Source: Paenibacillus sp. FSL R7-0345
GTDB lineage: Bacteria; Bacillota; Bacilli; Paenibacillales; Paenibacillaceae
Direction: 5' to 3'
Length of the DNA stretch: 64,000 nucleotides
Assembly: GCF_038595055.1 (NCBI RefSeq)
Contig: NZ_CP152002.1
Coordinates: 452,501 to 516,500, forward strand
Shown here: positions 26,921-34,956 of the stretch, piece by piece
How positions within the stretch are numbered: the first letter of the stretch is position 1
How the letters are laid out: each line of letters opens with the position of its first letter
Translations under genes and position numbers: made by a program
The notes under the pieces: model-generated
Seen by the model: the letters and a program-made list of their open reading frames with translations, nothing else
What the model was told of the DNA's origin: nothing
Databases searched by the model: none

Positions 26921-26929
26921 AGTGTTTGA

Positions 26930-26957
26930 GGGAGGCCGCTGAGGCCTCCCTTTTTTT
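26930..26957 (+). terminator. Terminator of the GH30-phosphorylase operon
   Basis: GGGAGGCC (26930-26937) pairs with GGCCTCCC (26943-26950), followed by seven T. Confidence 0.92.
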
Positions 26958-27071
26958 GCTGCTCGGGCGGCGGGCAGGCGAATTCGCCGAGGAATTCCGC
27001 CGCGAGCGCGCCCGGTGCGTAAATCAAAGGGGAAAATCCTACTAACTCAGCCCAAAGCGGCACGAACGCAC

Positions 27072-27375
27072 TCAGTAGAGGGAAAATAGCATCTGATTTC
27101 GCGGAAAGTGTGCTGGTGGGCGAAATGAGAGACAAAAATGCCTCTGATTTTGCGGAAAGTGGGCTGGTGGGCGAAATGAGAGACAAAAATGCCTCTGATT
27201 TTGCGGAAAGTGTGCTGGTTGGCTAAATGAGAGACAAAAATGCCTCTGATTATGCGGAAAGTGGGCTGGTCGGCCAAATGAGAGACAAAAATGCCTCTGA
27301 TTTTACGGAAAGTGTGCTGGTTGGCGAAATGAGAGACAAAAATGCCTCTGATCTGGTGGAAAGTGGGCTGGTTGG
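27072..27375. repeat. 51-bp tandem repeat array, left part (about five and a half units)
   Basis: Unit boundaries (CGAAATGAG or CTAAATGAG) fall at 27121, 27172, 27223, 27274 and 27325, exactly 51 bases apart; a degenerate partial unit precedes them. The core GAAATGAGAGACAAAAATGC is followed by CTCTGATTTTGCGGAAAGTG and GGCTGGTTGG. As 51 is 17 codons, frames stay open on both strands, but units with CTAAATG put a stop in the plus frame. I treat it as non-coding. The array continues after the insertion sequence at 28791. Confidence 0.9.
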
Positions 27376-28790
27376 GGTAGCGTCAAGAAGTTTGTGTAAA
27401 AGAGCAGAAAGTAGCTTCTCGGGGTGCTCGTTAGTGAGTGTGGATGTTCTTTGGGGCGGGGGAACCCCGCCCCAAAGTACAAGGTAATCAGGCGGTTTGT
27501 TCCTGCCCATCCTGCGGCGGGTAGCGCTCCTCAAACATCTGGTTCAGTTTCTTTTTAACCTCCAGATCACCGAAGCCGCGAATCACCCGTTCGCTAAAAC
27601 GTTCATTGTAGTCCATCACGTCGAGGTAGACAATTTTCTCTGCCGCATCCATATTTGTTAGACTGTTCATTGGCTTCAAGCGCTTGCGGATTTCCTTGTT
27701 CATTCGTTCAATCGGATTGGAGGTGTAGATCGCCTCTTTCACGAGTGCCGGATACTTGTAAAATGTCAGCAAGGTGGACAATTGTTCCTCCCAAGAACGC
27801 ATTTCTTTGGGGTACAGCTTGCCCCACTTGGCTTTCACGGTGTCAAATGCAGCCAGTGCCAGATCGTGGTCTTGCGCGGTGTAGATGGTCTTCAGATCCT
27901 CAATGACTTCCGTTTTGTGCTGAATCCGGATCTTCGGAAAGGTGGAGCGAACCTTGTGAACGATACAGTGCTGTACATCGGCTTTCGGATAGGTCTCCTG
28001 GAATGCCGCATCGAGTCCCGGTAGCCCGTCAAATACACCCAGCAGCACTTCCTGCGCTCCGCGTTGGTAGAGGTCTTTTAACACCTCCCGCCAGCCATTG
28101 GCGCTCTCTTGGCCGCCTACGTAAAAACCAAGGATTTGCCGGTGCCCGTCTTCATCGATTCCCATCGCGAAGTAGACGACTTCTCCTTTGACGGTCCCGC
28201 GTTTAAGCTTGACGTAGAGGCCGTCCAGGTAGATCACGGAGTAGCGCTTGCTTAACGGACGTTTCTGCCACTGGTGGATGTCGTCGAGTACCGTAGCGGT
28301 AATGTTGCTGACCGTCGTCGGGGAATAATGGCTCCCAAACATGCTTTCAATAAAACGGGCTACATCCCGGGTACCCATGCCCGATTTGTACATCTGGATC
28401 ACAGCCTCCTCCAGCCAGCCGTCTCGTCTCTGGTATGGCTCAAACAGCTGAGTCTGGAACTGTCCCTGACGGTCACGCGGAACCTCTAAATTCTCCACAT
28501 TACCGTACTTTGTGTGCAGATTTCGAGTGTAATATCCATTACGGCTGTTGCGTGCACCTGCCTCATCGCTCGACATAAATGCCTGGATCTCCGCGCGCAT
28601 GATGGACTCCATGTTGTCTTTTACAAACTGAGTGACAAGATTTTCAAATAGATTATTGAGCTGATTTTCGGGTAGAATAGTCATCGAGTAGGGTTCCTTT
28701 CTTGGTGGACTTCGCAATCCCGAGAATACCCTACTTTTTTGTTGCCTGACTAGGCTCCAAATCTTGGTACACAGACTATTTTACGCCGTC
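27376..28790 (-). mobile_element. IS256-family insertion sequence inside the 51-bp repeat array
   Basis: 1415 bp. The left end reads GGTAGCGTCAAGAAGTTTGT and the right end, reverse-complemented, reads GACGGCGTAAAATAGTCTGT; they agree at 16 of the first 23 positions, which gives the terminal inverted repeats. The 8-base direct repeat CTGGTTGG at 27368-27375 and 28791-28798 is the target duplication, as expected for IS256. Removing the element plus one copy restores a normal 51-bp unit junction. A perfect hairpin (CTTTGGGGCGGGG/CCCCGCCCCAAAG, 27449-27477) lies after the transposase gene. Confidence 0.92.
27488..28684 (-). CDS. IS256-family (mutator-type) transposase
   Basis: A 398-residue DDE transposase. 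The catalytic triad is visible as VIYLDGLYVKL (first Asp), LGVFDGLPGLDAAF (second Asp) and NPIERMNKEIRKR (Glu). The family signature around the second Asp (DGLPGL, then FPKADVQHCIVHKVR-like spacing) is intact. ATG 28684 is preferred, with AAAGGA 12 bases before; an in-frame extension to 28717 has no start signal. The full length and intact motifs suggest an active or recently active copy. Confidence 0.94.
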   Translation of the reverse strand: MTILPENQLNNLFENLVTQFVKDNMESIMRAEIQAFMSSDEAGARNSRNGYYTRNLHTKYGNVENLEVPRDRQGQFQTQLFEPYQRRDGWLEEAVIQMYKSGMGTRDVARFIESMFGSHYSPTTVSNITATVLDDIHQWQKRPLSKRYSVIYLDGLYVKLKRGTVKGEVVYFAMGIDEDGHRQILGFYVGGQESANGWREVLKDLYQRGAQEVLLGVFDGLPGLDAAFQETYPKADVQHCIVHKVRSTFPKIRIQHKTEVIEDLKTIYTAQDHDLALAAFDTVKAKWGKLYPKEMRSWEEQLSTLLTFYKYPALVKEAIYTSNPIERMNKEIRKRLKPMNSLTNMDAAEKIVYLDVMDYNERFSERVIRGFGDLEVKKKLNQMFEERYPPQDGQEQTA

Positions 28791-29053
28791 CTGGTTGGCG
28801 AAATGAGAGACAAAAATGCCTCTGATTTTGCGGAAAGTGTGCTGGTTGGCGAAATGAGAGACAAAAATGCCTCTGATCTGGTGGAAAGTGGGCTGGTGGG
28901 CGAAATGAGAGACAAAAATGCCTCTGATCTGGTGGAAAGTGGGCTGGTCGGCTAAATGAGAGACAAAAATGCCTCTGATCTAGCGAAAAGTGGGCTGGTT
29001 GGCGAAATGAAAGGCAAAAATGCCTCTGATTTCGCAGAAAGCGGGCTGGCCGC
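28791..29053. repeat. 51-bp tandem repeat array, right part (five units)
   Basis: Units start at 28799, 28850, 28901, 28952 and 29003, all 51 bases apart, with the same core as the left part. The last unit is the most diverged (GAAATGAAAGGCAAAAATGC). After it, up to 29230, I see only an AC-rich stretch and presumably the promoter of the transporter genes. Confidence 0.9.
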
Positions 29054-29245
29054 TCCTTCCAGGGCTGGATCGGCCAAACAGAAGCACCATCGGCCACGCC
29101 ACTTCCCCCACCCGAAATTTGCGACCCCAAACCGGAAATTCGCTACCTTCCCCCTCGGGGTGAATGCGGTTACAATAAGCACATAGAGCAACATAAGCTT
29201 TTCACCACATTACAGAAAAAAAGATTTAGCTTGGAGGTCCATACG

Positions 29246-30235
29246 ATGGAGAACAAAACAAGCGGCGGGGTTAGCCGGATGAAAAAACAGCCCGTTCCGG
29301 CCCTGATCGAAACCGGTTCAGGTCACACAAGGTCACTTTGGAAAAGGCTTCTGGCCCAAAAGCACCTGCAGACAATGGCGCTGCTAGGCGTGGCCTGGAT
29401 GATTATTTTTAACTACATTCCGATGTACGGGATGATTATCGCCTTCAAGGAATATAACATCGTCAAATCCATTGCCGAGGCCCCGTGGGTGGGACTTCAG
29501 CATTTCCGGGAATTATATGAGGATGAGGACCTGAGATATGTCATCAAGAATACGCTCGGCATCAGTTTAATCAAGCTGCTGATCGGGTTTCCGCTTCCTA
29601 TCATTTTTGCCCTGTTTCTCAATGAGGTACGTTCGATCCGCTACAAAAAAGCGATTCAGACCATCTCCTACCTGCCGCACTTTCTCTCCTGGGTCGTGCT
29701 GGGCGGCATTCTGGCAACGTGGCTTGCAGATGTTGGGATCATCAACAATATTCTGCTGGCACTGAACCTGATCGACAAACCGATTTCTTACCTGGCGGAA
29801 CCAAGCTACTTCTGGACCATTGTTATTTCCTCGGATATCTGGAAAGAGCTCGGCTGGTCAGCAATTATATACCTGGCGGCCATTGCCGGGGTATCCCCGG
29901 AAATGTATGAAGCTGCTACCATCGACGGCGCCGGACGTTTTCAGAAAATGTGGTATGTCACGCTTCCGGCGATCCGCGGAACGATCAGCATCCTGTTCAT
30001 CCTGGCGGTCAGCGGCGTGCTCAACTCCAATTTTGACCAGATTCTGGTGCTGCGCAACTCCCTTAACGACAGTGCCAGTAATGTAATCGACTATTACATC
30101 TACTATACAGGGATCGTCACCAGCCGCTTCTCCTATTCTATGGCGGTCACGTTGATTAAATCAGTCATTGCGCTGATCCTGCTGCTGATTGCCAACCAGG
30201 TAACCAAAAAAATCAACGACACATCGCTGTTCTAG
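29246..30235 (+). CDS. Carbohydrate ABC transporter permease (LplB family)
   Basis: A 329-residue inner-membrane permease with six helices. It shows the LplB/YtcP-type N-terminal block FNYIPMYGMIIAFKEYNIVK, the coupling loop YEAATIDGAGRFQKMWYVTL (EAA motif) and IDYYIYYTGIVTSRFSYSMA near the C terminus. It probably imports an oligosaccharide for the upstream enzymes. ATG 29246 is chosen: GGAGGT lies 7 bases before; the TTG at 29231 overlaps that site. The next permease starts 20 bases downstream. Confidence 0.9.
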   Translation: MENKTSGGVSRMKKQPVPALIETGSGHTRSLWKRLLAQKHLQTMALLGVAWMIIFNYIPMYGMIIAFKEYNIVKSIAEAPWVGLQHFRELYEDEDLRYVIKNTLGISLIKLLIGFPLPIIFALFLNEVRSIRYKKAIQTISYLPHFLSWVVLGGILATWLADVGIINNILLALNLIDKPISYLAEPSYFWTIVISSDIWKELGWSAIIYLAAIAGVSPEMYEAATIDGAGRFQKMWYVTLPAIRGTISILFILAVSGVLNSNFDQILVLRNSLNDSASNVIDYYIYYTGIVTSRFSYSMAVTLIKSVIALILLLIANQVTKKINDTSLF

Positions 30236-30254
30236 AAGAAGGAGGATCTAAACC

Positions 30255-31145
30255 ATGTTTTCTCTCAAACGCAAAACGATGGGCGAAGCCATTTTTGATA
30301 TCGCCAATAACCTGGTCATGCTGTGCATCTGCTTCATCACCCTGTATCCGATCTGGTATGTGCTGATCAACGCCTTTAATGACGGCAATGACGCCATGAT
30401 GGGCGGGATTTACTGGTGGCCCCGCATGTTCAGTCTGGAAAACTTTGAAGCGGTCTTTGCCAGCTCCGGCATTATGACGGCGATGGGTGTTACGGTAGCC
30501 AAGACGGTTATCGGGGTGGTCCTGCACGTATTCTTTACGGCTATGGTAGCCTATGCGCTGTCCCGCAAAAACCTGATCGGCGGAAAATTCTACATTCTGC
30601 TGGGTACCATCACCCTGTTCTTCAACGGGGGGCTGATTCCGACCTTCCTGCTGAACCGGGATTTACATCTGCTTGATAACTTCCTGGTCTATATTATTCC
30701 TGTCTTGTTCAGCTTCTTCGATCTCATTATCTTTATGACCTTCTTCCGGGAGATTCCCGAAGGGCTCGAGGAAGCGGCGTGGATCGACGGTGCCAATGAC
30801 TGGTCCATTCTTCTGCGGGTGGTGCTGCCGGTATCCATGCCGGTTATCGCAACGATCGCGTTGTTCCATGGGGTGTATCAGTGGAATGATTATTTTGCAG
30901 GTATTATCTACATCAACAATCCGGATCTGCAGCCAATCCAGACGTATCTGTTCCGGGTAGTTGCCCAGTCCAGCTCCAACCAGATGATGGTCGCCCTGCA
31001 GGGCAGCAGCGTTACGAAGACCGTAACCTCACAGTCCATCAAGCTGGCAACAATGGTAGTAACGACGCTGCCGATCGTATTCGTCTACCCGTTCCTGCAG
31101 CGTTATTTCGTAAAAGGCATGATGATCGGTTCGATCAAGGGCTAA
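30255..31145 (+). CDS. Carbohydrate ABC transporter permease (YtcP family)
   Basis: A 296-residue partner permease of the YtcP type: FITLYPIWYVLINAFNDGND near the start, the coupling loop LEEAAWIDGANDWSILLRVV at about 172-191 and RYFVKGMMIGSIKG at the C terminus, a family hallmark. AAGGAGG precedes the ATG by 9 bases. It forms the heterodimeric channel with the upstream LplB-like protein. Like most such systems, the ATPase is not encoded nearby and a shared MsmX-type ATPase is expected. Confidence 0.92.
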   Translation: MFSLKRKTMGEAIFDIANNLVMLCICFITLYPIWYVLINAFNDGNDAMMGGIYWWPRMFSLENFEAVFASSGIMTAMGVTVAKTVIGVVLHVFFTAMVAYALSRKNLIGGKFYILLGTITLFFNGGLIPTFLLNRDLHLLDNFLVYIIPVLFSFFDLIIFMTFFREIPEGLEEAAWIDGANDWSILLRVVLPVSMPVIATIALFHGVYQWNDYFAGIIYINNPDLQPIQTYLFRVVAQSSSNQMMVALQGSSVTKTVTSQSIKLATMVVTTLPIVFVYPFLQRYFVKGMMIGSIKG

Positions 31146-31173
31146 TCAGCGGCCGTGTCCAATCAGGTAACTC

Positions 31174-31204
31174 CTCCGGAGGCTGCAGCCTGCTGCTTCC
31201 GGGG
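31174..31204 (+). other. Intercistronic hairpin upstream of the binding-protein gene
   Basis: CTCCGGAGGCTGC (31174-31186) pairs with GCTGCTTCCGGGG (31192-31204), 12 of 13 positions including two G-U pairs. No U-run follows, so it may tune expression between permeases and binding protein. Confidence 0.5.
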
Positions 31205-31256
31205 TTGAGCTTATAAAGGTAATCATTTATAACATTTTAGAAAAGGGGTAAATAGC

Positions 31257-32957
31257 ATGGGCATGAAACGCAAGCCAAAATCTATGGTGCTGCTGCTCTT
31301 GGGACTGATGCTCGCGATGACGGCATCAGGCTGCTCAGGCAACAACAATGCCGGAGGCAATGCCAACGCAAATAAGGAGAACACCAATACGGCGGCGGCA
31401 ACAACCGAGGCTTCGGCCGCACCAACGGCTGCTGCACCGTCGGGAGATGAGCCGGGCTGGCAAAGCGATACTTCACCGATCACCTTTGACTGGTATCTGA
31501 ATTTCTCCTGGTTTCCAAATAAATGGGGTGTAGACCCGACCTCGCAATATGTAACGAAAAAGACCGGCGTCAACATTAACTTCATCGTGCCTGCCGGTAA
31601 CGAAAATGAAAAGCTGAATACAATGATTGCTTCCGGCCAGCTGCCTGACTTCATAACCCTCGGCTTCTGGGAAGATGCGATCAAGAAAATGATCGAAGGC
31701 GATATGGTGCTGCCGCTCAACAAGCTGGCGGATGAATATGACCCTTACTTCTACAAGGTTTCCGATAAAGATAAGCTCGGCTGGTACACCCAGGAGGACG
31801 GCAATGTCTACGGTTATCCGAACTCTTCCTCCTCGCCTGCCGACTATGAAAAGTATGGCGCAAACTATGTATCCAACCAGACCTTCGTAGTCCGCAAGGA
31901 TATTTACGAAGCGATCGGCAGCCCGGATATGCGCACACCGGAAGGCTTCCTGAACGCCCTCAAAATGGCGCAGGAGAAATTCCCTCAAGTAAACGGCCAG
32001 CCGCTTATTCCACTCGGCCTGCATGAGTTTACGGAGAACGGCAATGACTCCCTGGAAGGCTACCTGCAGAATTTCCTGGCGATCCCTTGGGAAAAAGACG
32101 GCAAGGTGTATGAACGCGAGACCGATCCGGAGTATGTACGCTGGATGAAAACACTCCGTCAGGCGAATCAGGACGGACTGCTGGCTAAAGACATCTTCAT
32201 TGACAAGCGCGCTCAAATGGAAGAAAAAATCGCTCAGGGCCGCTACTTTGCAATGCTGTACCAACGTACAGATTTCGCTTCCCAGCTTGGAACGATCTAC
32301 CAGAAAAATCCTGAGCAGACCTATATTGCTGTTGACGGACCTTCCAATACCGCTCTTGATCAGCCAACCCTGAACGGCCCTGGTATCTCCGGCTGGACAG
32401 TGACCCTGATCTCCAAGAACGTAAAAGACAAAGCACGCGCTATCAAATTCCTCAGCTACCTGAACAGTGAGGAAGGAAATAAAGATTTGTACCTGGGTGA
32501 AAAAGGCGTCAGCTATGATACAATTGATGGCAAGGACCAGTTCCTGCCTGAAGCATTCGCGCTGATGAACAGCGACCGCGCGGCATTCGACAAGAAATAC
32601 GGCTCTTCCTTCACGTTCTGGATGATGCAGAACACGAACATTACCGACCAATGGGCTCCTAAATCGGTAGAACCGTTCAAGCAGCTGGAAGACTGGACCC
32701 GCGGTAAGGCCATTAACACTTCTGAGTTCCAGCTGATCGATCCTACCGGCAACTCGCCGGAAGGCATTGTCGCTACCAAGCTCAAACAGCTCCGCGGCAA
32801 AACGATGCCGAAGCTGCTGATGGCTTCCTCCGATGCCGAGTTCGATGAAATCTGGAGTGACTACCTCGCAAAGAAGGATAAAGAAGGCTTTGCGACCTTC
32901 GATGCCTACAGACAGACCAAGTATCAGGAGAACAAAAAGAAACTCGGTATGGAATAG
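31257..32957 (+). CDS. Extracellular carbohydrate-binding lipoprotein (ABC transporter, LipO/YtcQ type)
   Basis: A 566-residue solute-binding lipoprotein. The signal peptide ends at the lipobox ASGCSG (Cys near 26) and is followed by a roughly 35-residue Asn/Ala/Thr-rich linker. The mature part is a family-1 type binding protein: FDWYLNFSWFPNKWGVDPTS, DFITLGFWEDAI, QEDGNVYGYPN, FVVRKDIYEAIG and ISKNVKDKARAIKFLSYLNS. The size (over 500 residues) is usual for partners of LplB/YtcP permeases. AAAAGGGGT precedes the ATG. The ligand is probably an oligosaccharide, given the phosphorylase and GH30 genes. Confidence 0.92.
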   Translation: MGMKRKPKSMVLLLLGLMLAMTASGCSGNNNAGGNANANKENTNTAAATTEASAAPTAAAPSGDEPGWQSDTSPITFDWYLNFSWFPNKWGVDPTSQYVTKKTGVNINFIVPAGNENEKLNTMIASGQLPDFITLGFWEDAIKKMIEGDMVLPLNKLADEYDPYFYKVSDKDKLGWYTQEDGNVYGYPNSSSSPADYEKYGANYVSNQTFVVRKDIYEAIGSPDMRTPEGFLNALKMAQEKFPQVNGQPLIPLGLHEFTENGNDSLEGYLQNFLAIPWEKDGKVYERETDPEYVRWMKTLRQANQDGLLAKDIFIDKRAQMEEKIAQGRYFAMLYQRTDFASQLGTIYQKNPEQTYIAVDGPSNTALDQPTLNGPGISGWTVTLISKNVKDKARAIKFLSYLNSEEGNKDLYLGEKGVSYDTIDGKDQFLPEAFALMNSDRAAFDKKYGSSFTFWMMQNTNITDQWAPKSVEPFKQLEDWTRGKAINTSEFQLIDPTGNSPEGIVATKLKQLRGKTMPKLLMASSDAEFDEIWSDYLAKKDKEGFATFDAYRQTKYQENKKKLGME

Positions 32958-32968
32958 CATAGAATAAG

Positions 32969-33002
32969 ACCCAATTGCCCGCTGACCGCGGGCTTTTGGG
33001 TT
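32969..33002 (+). terminator. Hairpin between the binding-protein and sensor-kinase genes
   Basis: GACCCAA (32969-32975) with TTGGGTT (32996-33002) encloses GCCCGC-TGACC-GCGGGC. The U-rich arm TTTTGG follows the inner stem. It is probably a partial terminator that reduces read-through into the regulator genes. Confidence 0.55.
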
Positions 33003-33060
33003 GTTTGCTTCTATTTAACGCTTTTAATAACAGGTCTGATGCAGCCACGGGAGAGTGCGT

Positions 33061-34956
33061 ATGCGTAAACGGATTAGAGAGCTTTGGAGCTCTTTCAGCT
33101 ACTGGTGGGGGCGCAGATCGCTGCAGAGCAGGCTGGTGGCGGCCTATATTTTTATCATCCTCGGCCCGAGTCTGCTGGTCTCCGTGTATTCCTTCAGAAC
33201 GATTAACAATACTTACGTCCGTGATGCCGTGGACAAGAACAATTACCTGCTGCAGATGGAGAAGCTCCACATCGTCAATCAGATTGAGGTGATGGAGCGG
33301 GCGGCGCAGATCGCGTATTCCGACTCGGCTGTACGAAGCTATCTCTCGAATGAGAGCGCTCTTACGTTAGGGGAGCTTGTTGATTTTAACAACACAACGT
33401 TTGTCAATTTAAGCCGGATTCAGTTGAATAACCCTGGCATCGAGCATCTGCGGCTGTACTCAAACAACGAGAGCATGTATGAGATCTGGCCGATTATTTT
33501 GCGCGAAGACCGGGTTTATGGGGAACCGTGGTACCAGGAAGCGCTGAAGCTGGAAGAAAGGGAGCTGTGGGTTTTTCAGAGCAATGATCCTGATGTCATG
33601 CAGCGCTACACCAATTTATTGACAGAGGGGCAGCCCAAGGTCTCTCTTCTGCGGGCAATCAGCATTCCGGCGGGCCATCATGTCGGAATGATCCAGGTCG
33701 ATATGATGCTGAACAATTTTACACCAAAGACCTATACAGATGTGCGCGACAATCAGTCCCAGATGTTCATTGCGGATTCCGGCATGCGGCTGTTTACGCG
33801 CAATGACAACTCTTTTACAGAGAACTACACCCAGCTGGAAAAGGCCATTACCGAGCGGCTGAAGCAATACGGGGAGACCGGGGAATGGGATATTCATTAC
33901 AAGGAGAACGGCAGCTCGTTCATGCTGATTCATACTCCGCTTGAGCGGATCGGCGCTTCGCTGATCAATGTGGTATCCATGGAAGATGTAATGAAGCATA
34001 TCTCCCAGACCCGCAATCTGCTGATCGGCGCCAACATCGGGTTTATTTTTCTGGTTACGCTGATCGCTTATGTCATGAATGCCTTCATTCTCAAAAAGCT
34101 GCGGCTGCTGACCGAAACAATGAAAAAGGTGCGCAAAGGCGAGACCTATACGGGGCTTGCCATCCGCGGAGGCGGGGAGGTCGGGGAGCTGGCGCATCAC
34201 TTCAACAAGCTGATGAACACGATTAATACACTGGTGGCCCAGGCCGTCCATAAGCAGGCGCTCACGAAGGAGGCCGAGCTGCGCACGCTGCATAATCAGA
34301 TTGACGCACACTTCCTCTACAATACGCTGGAAAATATTAAAATGCTGGCGGAGATTGAGGATCAGCGGACGATATCCGATGCCTTGACCTGGCTGGGCGG
34401 GATGATGCGCTATAACTTTAAATGGACAGGCGAATATGTGAAGCTGCGCGATGAAATCCGCCATATTCAGAATTATATCGAGATTATGAATATCCGCTTT
34501 GAACACCCCATCCATCTGGAGTTGAACATAGATCAGGTTTATATGGAAGTCGAAGTGCTGAAAATGTCGCTGCAGCCGATTGTGGAGAACAGTGTGAAGC
34601 ATGCCTGGAATACCGGCGGGGATGAGCCGGAAGGCCGCTGTATACGTATCGATGTGACCGAATCGGAGGGGGAGCTCTTTATCCTGATCGGTGACAACGG
34701 CTGCGGGCTTACGCCGGAGCGGCTGGCCGTCCTGCATGAGAGCATTTATGCCAAAGAAGAGCAGAGCACAGAGTTTTCCGGTGCGGTAACCTCAGGCTAT
34801 AAAGCCGGAGGTATCGGCCTCAGAAATGTGCATCAGCGGCTGCAGCTGTTCTACGGCGAGGCCTACGGGCTGGAGCTGCAAAGCGAGCCGGGAAAGTGGA
34901 CTACGGTCTTCATGACGCTGCCTAAAGTACTTTTGACGGGGGATAAAAGAGGATGA
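33061..34956 (+). CDS. Two-component sensor histidine kinase, YesM family
   Basis: A 631-residue membrane kinase. Helix 1 (about 20-42, VAAYIFIILGPSLLVSVYSF) and helix 2 (about 318-340, IGFIFLVTLIAYVMNAFIL) enclose a roughly 275-residue extracellular sensor. HAMP follows (LRLLTETMKKVRKGE ... GEVGELAHHFNKLM). The phosphorylated His is in NQIDAHFLYNTLENIKM, and the ATPase part has QPIVENSVKHAW, GDNGCGLTPE and GGIGLRNVHQRL. This architecture is typical of kinases regulating adjacent LplB/YtcP transporters. ATG 33061 follows GGGAGAG by 5 bases. It overlaps the regulator gene by ATGA. Confidence 0.94.
   Translation: MRKRIRELWSSFSYWWGRRSLQSRLVAAYIFIILGPSLLVSVYSFRTINNTYVRDAVDKNNYLLQMEKLHIVNQIEVMERAAQIAYSDSAVRSYLSNESALTLGELVDFNNTTFVNLSRIQLNNPGIEHLRLYSNNESMYEIWPIILREDRVYGEPWYQEALKLEERELWVFQSNDPDVMQRYTNLLTEGQPKVSLLRAISIPAGHHVGMIQVDMMLNNFTPKTYTDVRDNQSQMFIADSGMRLFTRNDNSFTENYTQLEKAITERLKQYGETGEWDIHYKENGSSFMLIHTPLERIGASLINVVSMEDVMKHISQTRNLLIGANIGFIFLVTLIAYVMNAFILKKLRLLTETMKKVRKGETYTGLAIRGGGEVGELAHHFNKLMNTINTLVAQAVHKQALTKEAELRTLHNQIDAHFLYNTLENIKMLAEIEDQRTISDALTWLGGMMRYNFKWTGEYVKLRDEIRHIQNYIEIMNIRFEHPIHLELNIDQVYMEVEVLKMSLQPIVENSVKHAWNTGGDEPEGRCIRIDVTESEGELFILIGDNGCGLTPERLAVLHESIYAKEEQSTEFSGAVTSGYKAGGIGLRNVHQRLQLFYGEAYGLELQSEPGKWTTVFMTLPKVLLTGDKRG

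Noticed and set aside
27227-27487. Open frames made of EMRDKNASD-type or HFCLSF-type repeats at 27-29 kb
   Set aside because: They result from a 51-base unit that is a multiple of three; units with CTAAATG create stops and there is no start signal. Treated as intergenic repeats.
27072-29053. Possible CRISPR array
   Set aside because: Units are contiguous without unique spacers, 51 bases long and without a palindromic repeat; no cas gene is nearby.
31473-32960. 495-residue minus-strand frame opposite the sugar-binding lipoprotein
   Set aside because: The plus-strand frame has a signal peptide, lipobox and family motifs; the antisense frame has none.
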